64,000 nt of DNA, from assembly GCA_020746875.1 (NCBI GenBank), contig JAGTJL010000024.1, positions 62,001 to 126,000 of the forward strand, read 5' to 3'. The first letter of the stretch is position 1. Each line of letters begins with the position of its first letter. Below are positions 12,301 to 24,091 of this stretch, in pieces. Made by a program: the position numbers and the translations under genes. The notes beneath the pieces were generated by a model. The model had not been told where the DNA came from, searched no databases, and saw only the letters and a program-made list of their open reading frames with translations. This DNA comes from Rhexocercosporidium sp. MPI-PUGE-AT-0058 (taxonomy: Eukaryota; Ascomycota; Leotiomycetes; Helotiales).

Positions 12301-15300
12301 CTTATTAAATAACTCCTTATATAATAAACCTTATAAAAAGACCGACGCGCGCACAAATATATTATTCTTTAAAATCCGACTTCGATATCCTACCTTACCC
12401 CGCTATAATACTTTAAAAGATTTCCATAGTTATATAATTACAAAACATTAAACCTCGACTACTTAACGACAGGTAAATCTACCTAAATATGGCTCGCTCT
12501 TATTATAATTTAAATAACTCGGAGGGCGAGGAATTAATATATAATATATTACTCGACCGACCTTTTAATAAACTATTATTAAAACGATATATAAATATAA
12601 AAAGCAGTCATTAATAAGAAAAACAACTTAAATACGCGGCAAGACGAGGTAATAAAAGCTTATTATATTTAAAACAATTAAAGAGCGATTATACCGACTT
12701 TTATAAACGAATTAAATAATATAAAAAGGGAATTTTTTAAGACGACGGCTTATAGTATGAATTTTACGACGACTTTATAGACTAGCAAAAGATTAATTAA
12801 AAAAACGTTAAGACGAGTAACTTAAATATAATAATACAAATATTATAATTACGTAAAGTTAACGTTAGTTTTATAAAACCACCTGCCGATACTCTTTAGA
12901 CTTATTAATAACTAAAAGGACTACCGGAATAAGAAGACAATAATATAATTCGGCTATTTAAAGAAAAGAAGATAATAATTAACTTAATTTACTTAAAAAA
13001 TCGTTAAGAAAAAATATATCAGGCAGAATTATAATATAAAGAAGTAGACTAAAATATTACGTAATAATTAAGAAAGAATAGACAAGTTACGCAATTATTA
13101 AAGGTCTATTATAGCTTATTACCAGCACGAATAACGATAAATTAAGCTCGACCTCTATATTAAGAAATACTAAGTCTATAGTCTTTATACTAGGAAACAC
13201 TAAGTCCGCGACTTTTATATTAAGAAACACACGAGCCGCGACTTCTAAATTTAATAATAAAATAATAAATTATAATACTTTTAAGGAATTAACGCTCTTT
13301 GCCTTACGCCGCTTAACTAAAGTATTTAAATACACGTACGTACTAAAAGGAATTATTTTATTAATAATAATAACGAATGCTGAAGACATAACACATGGAG
13401 CTAACTTACTTTACCCCTTATATACGTGTAATCACGGAACCGATTCAGTAGAGAGCATAATAATACTTTAACGTATAATAACGATAATAAACGAACGATT
13501 ACTATAATAAGCTACCGTTACTACTACTTATATAAGAATATAAAGGACTCGGATAAAAGCTAATATAATTAGAGAAAATATACTATATAAAAGACAAATA
13601 TGCCGGTATTAGCGATATATTTAGTCTTAAACTTAATATTTTTTACGATTATTATATAAGAGCCGACGTAAGTAGAGACGACTATGCGAAAGCCTTTTTA
13701 ATAATATTACGAGGAAACATATAAACGTATTATTATAATAATTTAATATACCTTTAAGAAACTTTTATATATATATTAAAGGCTATTTCCTATTACTTTG
13801 AGGATACGAGTTTTAAATATGCGAACTTAATTAAATAAAACTTAGTTAGCTTTAAGGTATATAAGTAAAAGACTCTAAATAAAAGCTTTACGGAATGCTT
13901 TACGTAAATATTAAACGACTTTACGCATATACGCTATAGCCTTATATTTAATCTCCAGAGCGACAACTTTATGTATAGCAAATTTATATAAATATGCTAA
14001 GACTTACCGGAGTGCTAAAATATATGTTCCGCATCACTTATAATACTTATGAAATTAATTAATTTACTTAAGAACTTCGTTTAAACGTACGAATATGTTT
14101 ACGGCTCCGCGAGTACACTCGAAACCTTCTTTACGGACCGCGAGTACTATTACTAACTAAAGGATAAGACTTACGGCAAGCTAAACTACGGCAAATATAA
14201 GTAAAAACCTAAAAAATACTATATTATATATAAAAAGTAAAAATATTAATTAACAAAGCATTCACAATATAAATAAGACGCTATAAAAAAGGCATAGAAA
14301 CGCCGGAATAATATTAAATTTAACGGCAAATTTAATAAGGGTTTTAATAAGAGATTCCAGTAATTCATCGTCGAATGCGAAGGAATACAAAAAGATTATT
14401 ATAACTAATTCTTTACCAAAGATATTACTTTTAGCGGTAGCAACACGTCTACGTTATACGACTCCGGAAAAGAGGCACTAGAAGTATTATTTTATAAAGA
14501 AATTATATAAGAGAAAGCCGAAATTATAATTATAAAACATATAAATTAAGCTTTATTATATATTAAGTTAAGAAAGTAAAAGACATTAGAACTACTTACG
14601 GAATTAATATAAATACGGTATAATTTACGTGATTTTTATAAAATCTTAATCGATATTGGCGCAGCCCACAGATTAATAGTAGATTATAATTAGTATTTGG
14701 CCTATAATAAGCTATATCTTATAAATATTAACGAATTTATAACGATTAATATTAAATTCGGCATTAAAGACGCTACTTCTATTGGATTTATCGACATTAA
14801 TATATTAATAGAAAAGCTCCGATTCCACGTCTTCTATACAAGAACTTTATTTTTACTTTCTCTTGCTAATATAAACAGAAACAGACTTTACTTTAATAAT
14901 TTAACGAATATATTTCGCAAAGAAGACAAATAAAAAGAAGTACCGATTATTCGACGATTTAATTACCCTTAGCTCTTTTAAAACAAATTACTTTATAACT
15001 TCCTTACGGACTTAATTAAATAAAATAAATACTACTTTACGGAACCGGAATTACGCCGTCTTCATAAACGTTTCGGCCATTCGTCGGTAAAACGCCTTTA
15101 GAAGCTTTTTAATAGAATAGGCTATGATATTAATATGGATACATTAAAGCATATAACTAAATATTGCGAGGAATATTAAAAGCACGGAAAATTACTTAAT
15201 AGATTCCGCTTTATTTTAAAAGACGATGTTGACTTCAATTACTATGTCTCCGTCGATATTATTATAATTAACAATATAAATATAGTTTATATAATAAACT

Positions 15301-15330
15301 AATCGACACGCTTTTAAGCCGGAAGATAGC
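12301..15330 (+). mobile_element. Copia-B retrotransposon, 5' half, RIP-mutated
   Basis: A frame starting with ATG near 12489 (MARSYYNLNNSEGEEL) begins a gag-like protein full of RIP stops. A protease-like segment ILIDIGAAH is at about 14641-14670, and a GAG-pre-integrase motif RRLHKRFGHSSVKRL at about 15050. A degraded His/Cys zinc region (TKYCEEY, then KHGK) follows near 15160. The frame is cut at 15330, where the copia-A 5' LTR starts; the rest of the integrase and the RT are missing on the far side of copia-A. A fragment at 62.8-64.0 kb looks like the RT of the same type of element. Confidence 0.75.
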
Positions 15331-15645
15331 TGTTGGATTTCACTTCGGTAACTCGTGCCGATTCTACCCTAGAATAGCCGAAGGAGTTTCCACTGCTTAC
15401 GCGGCCCGGAAATTACCTTCGTATTCCGGGAAATTACGCTCGTATTTAATTACGTAGCTCGTATAAGCTACGTAATTAATTACGTAATCGTAGAAGCTTT
15501 TAGAGAAGCTATTATTTTGTATATAACTACCGTAGAGCTCTTCTAGCTCTTTAAGTAAGCAAGCAAGCAAAGAAATTCTCTCTCTTTAATCACGTGTCCT
15601 CACCTACTGCGCTTCCTCATCCTGATTGGCTCGCCTATTCTCACA
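15331..15645 (+). repeat. Copia-A 5' LTR
   Basis: Starts TGTTGGATTTCACTTCGG and ends CTATTCTCACA. It is 315 bp and about 95% identical by eye to the 3' LTR at 28862-29172, with most differences C/T. A TAGTAGCAATTCGG stretch follows at 15646, which matches the primer binding site of copy 1 except for G-to-A. Confidence 0.9.
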
Positions 15646-16413
15646 TAGTAGCAATTCGGCAATTCGCTAAGGCAGCTAATAATATCAGTTACCGACACAC
15701 ACCTTCGCGATCGAGACAACTAGCTGAGCTTTCTCGGCTAATACCGCTTCGGCTGCTTCCGTTCAAACGCTTGTCGATAAAGCCATACTAGCTTCTCTTG
15801 ACTGAAGTAAGCTAAACCCCTTTGAGCCCTTACTAACCCGATTAGGACGAATTACGGACCCGAGGCCTTTAACCCTGAGATTAACCCTAAGGAAATCATA
15901 ACCTAACGGTCCTTAAACGTTATAAGCGTGCGTAGCCACCTAAATTGCGGTTCTAAGTCTTATAATAAATTTCTTATTCCTAAGCGCCCATACCTTTTAC
16001 GGCGCTAGTAGTGGCTATAAGTAGCGTGCTAGCGTAGCTTGTATTAAGGAGTGGCTGTCCGAATCGTCACTAGTCTAGCACAAATTACAATAGTTTTTAG
16101 GCTTTTCTAATTATATAAGAAGCCATCCTCAGAGAGGGTTATAGCTAATTAAGCTTACTAATTCCTGTGAGAAAAACCAAGCTAATAGTGGCGCTAGCGT
16201 TGTAATAAGAGCTTAAGCAGACCGCTAGGAATCCTATTATAATACTAGCTAAGCGAAACCCTCGGTAAAGTAATATATAAGTCCTTAACAAGACTTTTTA
16301 CCTTAAATATCGATTTTATATCGATTTAAGACATACTAAATCAAGGAAGGTAGCCTTATTATAAGGTTATAAAGACTTAAATAAAATCTAAGACTAGAAT
16401 AATCTAATAAATC
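15646..16413 (+). mobile_element. Copia-A leader region up to the gypsy insertion
   Basis: Untranslated leader of the copia-A element. The first part matches 2731-2837. It contains less mutated stretches and scattered CTAACCC/CCCTAA-like hexamers, too few to be a telomeric tract. It ends at AAATC, the target-site duplication of the nested gypsy element. Confidence 0.7.
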
Positions 16414-16671
16414 TGTGACGATAGGTGCACTTAGGAGCTTCTCAGCGAGTCAGGGAATCCAGGGGTTCAGAGGTAACCAAGTCATACCGAATCGGACTAG
16501 TACTAAAGGGGTTTCGGAAGAGCTTATATATATAAACTCATACTTCTTCCACTCCTTCTTTCTTTCTTTATCTTCTTATTTCCTTCGTATTAAACCTATT
16601 AGCTCTCGATAGCCTTAATTAAAGTATTACTATATACTTCTTACACCGCTCTCTTGGCTAATGTCGTTACA
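16414..16671 (+). repeat. Gypsy-A 5' LTR
   Basis: Begins TGTGACGATAGG and ends GTCGTTACA. A TATATATATAAACTC promoter-like box lies near 16526, and a pyrimidine-rich stretch follows it. Confidence 0.93.
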
Positions 16672-17059
16672 TTAAATAAGAAGATCACTTCTGCTAAAAA
16701 CGGCTTTATAATACTTTATTAAAGATTTAATTACTAATATTTCAAAGAATTAAAATTCTAAAAATCTCTTAATAATTAAAAATTAAAGTTTAATTTAGTA
16801 ATTCGCAATTAATAACGCCTGAAGCAGTCTTCGCTAATTACGCTTTAAACAACCCCCTTTGTATAAAAGCCACTATAAATAGATTTTAAGAAAATGTTTT
16901 CATTATACCCGGAACCTTATTATTTAAGTATAAACCCCCCCCCGAATCTGCCTTAAGTCAAATACTTATTTTTATTAAAACTTATTATATTTTAACTAAT
17001 TACTAAAGAACTTATTAAATCAAGTCCTTTAGTTACTACGACTTCCTTAAGAGCGCCTC

Positions 17060-20000
17060 CTGATTCAAAAACACTTATTACCTCGCCCCTTAAAACTAGC
17101 GTCGCTACCCAAAAGAATAAAAGCAAAGCTTAAGACGATATAAATTATAATAACCTTAACGTTTTAAAAGAATTCTTCTAAGCCGTTAATAATCGAATTA
17201 AGGACTAGGCAAATAAGTAAAGAGAATTCTAATTTAGTTTTACTAAAATTAAAGCTATACTTGTAGCCTTTACTACTCCTCGGCTTAATTTAATATAACT
17301 TAACGATAATCTTAAAGAAGACCTTACTTTTTCCGAGCCTTCCGAACTATTTTAGAGTCGTTTATAAACTTTTATTCCTCCTTTACTCCGATTAGTAGAA
17401 TTCAATAAAAGTTCGCTAAGAGGTTATGCCTTTCTTACTCCCGGAGCTTATTCAAGTTCGTTTCGGCCTCTTAAGATTTAATTAATAAAAAAGATTATTT
17501 TATTAAATAATAGCTTAAACCTCTCGTTTAAATAATAACGTGCTTTAGTTTAAGACTACTTGAAAGTTAACGCTGATTTTTATTTAACGAAAAGAGCTCG
17601 TTGTGCTCTCGTTTAAGGATTAATTACCGGAACGACACAATCTTACTTAAAACCTTAATACCTTTCGGAAACTTATTCTTTTAAGATTATTAAAGAAATA
17701 ATCATACTCTTAAAATCCTACTTCCTAACCGGCCACAAAGCGGACGAGTTCCGGTCTACTTTCTACGATTTATATATAGACTCTTATTTTAAAAAGACTT
17801 TTATTAAGTTTAAAGCAAGATTTTAAAGCGCTATTATCCAAAATAGCGTCGCTAAGTCGAAATAATTCTTATATATATAGTAAAAGCTCTCTCTTAAGCT
17901 ACGAAACGAGACCTTTATTATTAAGCTAACCTAAGAGAATAATTATAACAAAATAATTTCCCACCTTATCTCGCTAGACTCGAAGAACTGCCGGAATCAT
18001 ATATTTAATTTAAATTTCATTTTAACTTATATTCTAAATATAACCTAAAAGCCGTCCGGTTCGGGTCAGACTACCTCTTTTATTTAAACGCTTACTCAAA
18101 GAATTACCTTCGCCCGTTAATCTTCTTCTATTTCGTTTTAACGCTCTTCTACTCCTTAACGATAATTTACTCCTTTTTCACCGCGCTAAAGCTTTATATA
18201 TCTAAGGCCTTAGACTTCTATAGGCGACAATTTAATTAAATATTATAATTACGGTAAATTTAATTATTACAAAAGCGACTGCCTCAAGACTCCTAAAGTT
18301 CAGCTCGTAAATAAAAGAATTAAAAAAAAAGCGTAAAATTAAAAAAAAAGTAAAAAGAGTTATTAAAAAGATAAATAAAGGAAAATAAAGAGGCTTAAAG
18401 AAAGACTCCTTCTTAAGTCTACGTAAATATAATCTATTAAAGCTTAATTTAAACTCTTTTATAAAAGGAAAGCAATTCTTAGTCTCTTATATTATTAATA
18501 TAAATAAATATAATATTGCACTTTTTACTTTAATAAATACTAAAGCAAACGGTTACTTCTTCGTGAATCGGACCCTTTTCGTACGCCTTTCGGAGGCTTT
18601 AAGAGTAAAGATTTTATTCTTCTTTTATATTATCTCAATCTGTGATTTCCAGAATTCCGTATAAAGCCACGTCTCTTATTATATACGTCTTCACTTAATA
18701 ATAGACGGTAAACGCGTATATAATTACCCTTTTATTATACTTAACTTAAGAAACTAAAATATAATAATTAGCGTTAAATAAATAAGACGCTTTCACGTCA
18801 AACTCGATTCGGTTAATAACCGTCTTATATAGCCCTCTATATACCCACGAACTCCCCGCTAAACAAAAGAGCTAGTCTTATCGCTCCTTATTAAAGCTAA
18901 AGTAAGAACTACTAATTATTATTAATTAAATGTTAACCGACGTGACTTAATTATGAATTAAATTAATCGGAGACGATAATACTACTAATTCGCTATTAAT
19001 TATATATAACTATCGACGTTACCAGAGAATCCCTTCAAGGAATAAGAGTTAAAAACAGCTCCGGAACTCTTATTATTAAAGCCGGTCGGAAAACTAAAAG
19101 TAAGGAAGCCTTATTTATAATTACGCCGTCTCCCGAAACTTACTATAACTCCACAGAGAACTCCTTTTTTTATTTATAAAATTAACGCAAACGCATTTTA
19201 TTTTAATATAAAGAACAAGAATACTAAGTTCTTTATAATTAATATTTATGAAGTAAACCGAGTCTTATAAGAAAAATATAAAAAAGAGGATTCGAATACC
19301 TTTTAAATCGTAGCCGAAAAGCTTCCGAAATAATATTAATTTCTTAAGAAAGTATTTTCTAAAACGAAATTAAACGTTTTATTATCTTATTAATATTACA
19401 ATTATAAAATTTAACTAAAGGCTCTATTACTTAATTTTTATTCTCCTTTATATTATTAATTAATAAAGGAGTTAAAAGTATTAAAAGAATACTTTTTAAA
19501 AAACCTTAATAAAGAGTTTATTAAGACAAATTAAAGTCCCTTTGCCTCTCTCGTCCTTTTTATAAAGAAGAGCAATAAAAGGTTACGTTTTTATATTAAT
19601 TACCGTCGTCTAAATACGCTAACGCGAAAGGACTTATACCTTATACCGAGAATCGACGAGCTCTTCTCCCGCGTATTAAAAGCTAAAGTATTTACTAAAC
19701 TCGATATTCAGGCCGCATTCAATCGCATCCAAATAGACCCCGAGTCGGAAAAATATATAACCTTCCGCACTTAATATAGGACTTATAAATATAAAGTATT
19801 ATTCTTTAGACTTTATAATAGACTAAGCACGTATTAACGCTATATAAACGACGTATTACTGAATTATTTAAACGACTTTTATATGGCATACTTTAATAAT
19901 ATCTTAATTTATTCGGAATCGATAAAAAAGTATAAAAAACACATTAAAATGGTTTTAAAACGGCTTATAAAAGCTAGCTTATAAGTCGATATTAAGAAGT

Positions 20001-22200
20001 GTGAATTCCACGTTACTCGTACTAAATACTTAAGTTATATTATAATTATAAAAGGAATTAAAGCTAATTTAAAGAAAATAAAGCCGTTACAGAACTAGAA
20101 ATACCTAAAGATTATTATAATAACGAAATCTTTCTTAAGTTTTTACGGTTTTTACCGATAATTTATTCGTAACTTTAGACTTATTGTAAAGCCTTTCTCT
20201 ACGCTTACTTAACTTACGGTTCCTTAGAATTAGACGGAAGAGTATAAAAAGGCTTTTAAAGAATTATAAAATTAATTATTAATTATATAAGAGATTTATT
20301 ATTTTAACCCCGACTTATTAACGCGATTAAAAACCGACGCTTCCGATGAAGTAATTACAAGCGTAGTTTCTTAATAACACGCTAATGGATTATAATACCC
20401 CTTAAAATTTTACTCCTACGTCTTAAATAGCTATAAACTTAATTAAGAAATCTATAATAAAGAATTTTATGCGATTATAGGATCGTTTTACAAGTAGCGT
20501 TTTAAACTCATGTCCATTCGGACCAGACTCGGAGTATATTCGGACTACTAATCCTTAAAGTATTTCATAACGACAAAAGTCTTTATAAGTAAGTAAACTT
20601 AATAAATGGAATTCTTATTTAATTTCAATTTTAAATTATATATACGTTAAGTAAATAAAATCAAAAAGCTAATATTTTTAATTAAAAAAAATAAGACTTA
20701 AAAGTCTAAGAAAAAGTAAAGTTAAATAGCCGATTTAAAGTCTTACTTACCCTTAATCGCCTTAACCTTAGAATTAATACAGAGTTAACGGATGAGTTTA
20801 TAGCTAACGTTATTTCTTTTTATCTTCTCTCTTCGGAAACGGAAGACGCCGTTAATAATTCGACTCTAGAGTTACTCAGAATCTCTTTTAATCTTATTAA
20901 AAAGCTTTATTAAAATAACCGCAAGTCCTTTATAAAGAAACGGAAGTCCTTACTTAAAGATTATATAATAATAGACGGACTCTTATACTTTAAAGGCCGT
21001 TTATATATATAAAAGAATACTCCGCTATATATTAAACTAATCCGAGAGGCCTATAACTAGCTGTTTATAATGCATTTAAATAGAAAGAAGACTTATTAAC
21101 TCCTTACTCTTAAATACTATTAATTCGGAATAGGTTCGGATTGCATTTAATATATAAGAAATTATAAAGCTTATTAATACTCTCACTTTAAATAAACTAA
21201 ATAATAAAAATTCCTATACCCTTTACTTATTCCCGCATACCTTATATAATACCTATATATAAATTATAAGGATTTTCTAAAAAACAAATACGATTTTAAT
21301 TAAATCTTAGTATTTATTAACCGCCTCGAAAAGGATTCCGTTATAATTCCTTATTATTAAAATATCGACGCTTATAATATTACTTAATTATTTATTTAAT
21401 AGATTTACCGATTCAGACACACTCCAGAGATAATTATGTCTGACCGCGGCGCTTAGTTTATCTCCTCCTTTTAGAAAGAATTCTGTCGTATTATTAGTAT
21501 TAAAATTAAGCTTTCTATAATTTATTATAAAAAGATAAACAAATAAACAGAAATTATAAATCGCTATATTAATTAAAGGCTTAAACTATTCGTTACTTAT
21601 TACTAAAATAATTAAAGTAAATTAATACCTTTAATTAATAGAGCTCAAATATCTCTACCTTACGAATCCATTAATATGACTCCGTATTAACTCAAATTCG
21701 GCATGGAATCACGTAATAACTAAGACTAAAAAACGCCTAAGGCTATTACTTTATTAAAAAAGCTTAATTATACCGACGTAAAAAAGCTAGCTTAACGTAT
21801 AAAATAAGCGTAAAAAATTGCTAAAGGAAATATATAAGCCGCTTAAGACCGTATAACTCGCGTAACGGACTAAAAACGGAGGCCTATTAATTAAGAAGTC
21901 GGGGAAAAAGTCTTCTTATTAATTAAGAACCTTAAGAGCTACCGTTTTAATCGTAAGCTTGCAAATTAATAAGAGGGCTCTTTTAAGATTCTAGAGAAAG
22001 TAAGCTACTCTTATAAGCTAGAATTACTTACAGACTCTTAAATACATAATGTATTTATACTAGAACTCTTTTTTAAGGATTTAAAAGACCTTTTGCCAGG
22101 TCAAGAGACGCCGAAACCTCCTCTAGAGGTTATCGAAGGTCAGGAAGAATAGGAAATCAAGGAAATCCTTAATATTAAATTATACCGTAACGTATTTAAA
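17060..22200 (+). pseudogene. Gypsy-A gag-pol, RIP-inactivated
   Basis: From about 17.1 kb a capsid-like frame runs with many TAA/TAG stops. The reverse transcriptase is clearest: at about 19599-19680 the translation gives RRLNTLTRKDLYLIPRIDEL, followed by KLDIQAAFNRIQIDPE, and further on FNNILIYSE at the catalytic loop, where the second Asp is Asn (a G-to-A change). RNase H-like and integrase-like sequence follows to about 22.2 kb. Ty3/gypsy order (RT before integrase) is consistent. No full-length protein can be made. Confidence 0.85.
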
Positions 22201-22599
22201 TATTAAGTAAAATAAGTAAGCTATAACCCCGATCCATAATAATATAATGCTTCCGATTTAATGGAGTCGCTTTACAAATTAAGAGATTTTTATATAACGT
22301 ATTTTAATAAACCGGGATTACCCCGAAACCTGTCTAAATAATTTAAGGCTTAAGAATTAAAAGAAGACGATTATAATCACTTAAAAAATAATAAACTATA
22401 ACTTCCTTTCGAGATAATAAAACGACGACGTTAATTAATAGCTATTTATCCTTTAATTCAAAATATTAACGGGGCCTTACGACCGCACCCTAATAGAGAC
22501 TTAGTTATTAATTTCACTATAAACGGCTACTTTCGCATAAAGGTTTAAAGAAAGTAACGGCTATAAAGGACTACTAAAACTAATCCAAAACAAGGCCTC

Positions 22600-23340
22600 T
22601 TAATTCTTATTAAAGGAGTCCTCTTTTTCTCTTAATAAAGGCTCGGTCAGCTCGCTATTTAACTCTTTATAAAAAGGGCTAAACTTTTTCTTCTTCTTCC
22701 TCTTTTTAATAATAATAATAGCCGCCTTACGCTTAATACTATTATAACGTGTGCGGCGATAAGCCATACTTATATCCTCATCCTTATCCTCCTTTCCTTC
22801 TTTACTATTAGCACTATTATTATAGCGAGTTATTCTAATTACCGAAATAGCGAAGACCCACGAAAACTCTAATAAGGCCTTTAAGTGTTAAATATTAATA
22901 TTACTTATAATAAACTCAACGACTTATAATAACGTTATTTAATTACTTAAATATAATGTGGCAGAAAGCCTAAGTCTCTTTTAATATTATAAACCTTAGC
23001 TCTTTTATAGTCTTAAGCGCCTTCGCGGTCGCTATAAGCAATACCTTGTCAATCGACAAAGCGGCAACTTAAACTTCTGCATTATCGACAGCTATTAATA
23101 ACGCGTCGTACTCCGGGCTTATAAACTACAGAAGCTAAAAAGTCAAAAGTATTAATATTAGACTCGTTTCGGAGGTTTTCCGGACCTTAACTTACGAGGC
23201 GGCAAAATCTCTTCTAGGCTATGCAATAAGCACATTTCTTCGAGCCACTCTTATCGAAGTAACAAGAGTGGCCCGGCTCTTTCGCTATCCGGCGCACGCA
23301 GCGCACGCAGTAATTGCGGTAGGCCGCCGCTAAAGCTCTT
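22600..23340 (-). pseudogene. Antisense zinc-binding reading frame in gypsy-A
   Basis: Lies between the integrase end and the 3' LTR, opposite to gag-pol. Near 23321 the minus strand encodes YRNYCVRCVRRIAK, a short linker with a further Cys (GHSC), then KKCAYC: a C-x2-C, C, C-x2-C arrangement like those of zinc-binding fungal proteins. After TAG/TAA stops that RIP would make from CAG/CAA, a clean frame of about 95 codons runs to the stop at 22602-22600. It includes an ATG at 22767, a Lys/Arg-rich run KKRKKKKK and a Glu/Asp-rich patch. No symbol is assigned. An antisense accessory protein of the element, possibly nucleic-acid binding, is inference. The 5' end is not defined. Confidence 0.5.
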
Positions 23341-23814
23341 AATAAGGTTAGAAGAGGCACTATTATAATCAGAATTCAGATTTTATTATAAAAGTCACGG
23401 GATTTCACTTACTTATTAATATTTATTTATTTTAATTAATTAATTATACGTATTAATAATTATATAACGTAAATCGACAATTTAAGGTAACTTATAAAGA
23501 AATATATATTATTAAAAGAAAAAGAATTAACTTCTTAAAAAGTTTAACGTATATATACACTAATATAAATAAACAAATCGATGGCGCTAAAATAATATAA
23601 TACAATAAGTAACAGACCAGATTCGGACGCCCATTTTATTAATTAAATAAATAAAAGCTCGCCCTTTTATAATATATTATTTACTATTATATAAGACCTC
23701 ACTTACGCTCGCGTAACCTCGCTTAACCTCGGATAAAAGCCCTTAACACCGCAATAATATTAAATTATAACTAATTAGAAATTAAAGATAATCTCTTTTT
23801 TAAAAGGGAGGTAA

Positions 23815-24072
23815 TATAATAATAGGTGCACTTAAGAGCTTCTCAGTGAGTCAAGGAATCTAGGGGTTCAGAGGTAACTAAGTCATGCCGAGTCGGACTA
23901 GTACTAAAAGGGTTTCGGAAGAGCTTATATATATAAACTCACACTCCCTCCACTCTCTCTTTCCTTCTTTATTTTCTTATTTCCTTTATATTAGACCTAT
24001 TAGCTCTCGATAGCCTCAGTTAAAATACTACCATATACCTCCTATACCGCTTTCTTGGCTAATGTCGTTACA
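23815..24072 (+). repeat. Gypsy-A 3' LTR
   Basis: 258 bp, aligned end to end with the 5' LTR. Its first bases, TATAATAATAGG, equal the 5' LTR start TGTGACGATAGG after G-to-A and C-to-T changes. Confidence 0.93.
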
Positions 24073-24091
24073 AAATCACTATAAGTGATAA

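Larger units (their letters stand above)
16414..24072 (+). mobile_element. Gypsy-A: complete Ty3/gypsy element nested in copia-A
   Basis: Two 258-bp LTRs (16414-16671 and 23815-24072) flank degraded gag-pol. The five bases before (16409-16413) and after (24073-24077) are both AAATC, a perfect target-site duplication. The 3' LTR is preceded by a polypurine tract, AAAAGGGAGG. By eye the LTRs differ at about 30 positions, all transitions, as RIP predicts. Internal order is gag, protease, RT, RNase H, integrase, then an antisense frame. The element is inactive. Confidence 0.95.

Noticed and set aside
15840..15900. Third telomere-like tract (TTAACCCT motifs in the copia-A leader)
   Set aside because: Single separated hexamers only, not a tandem tract.
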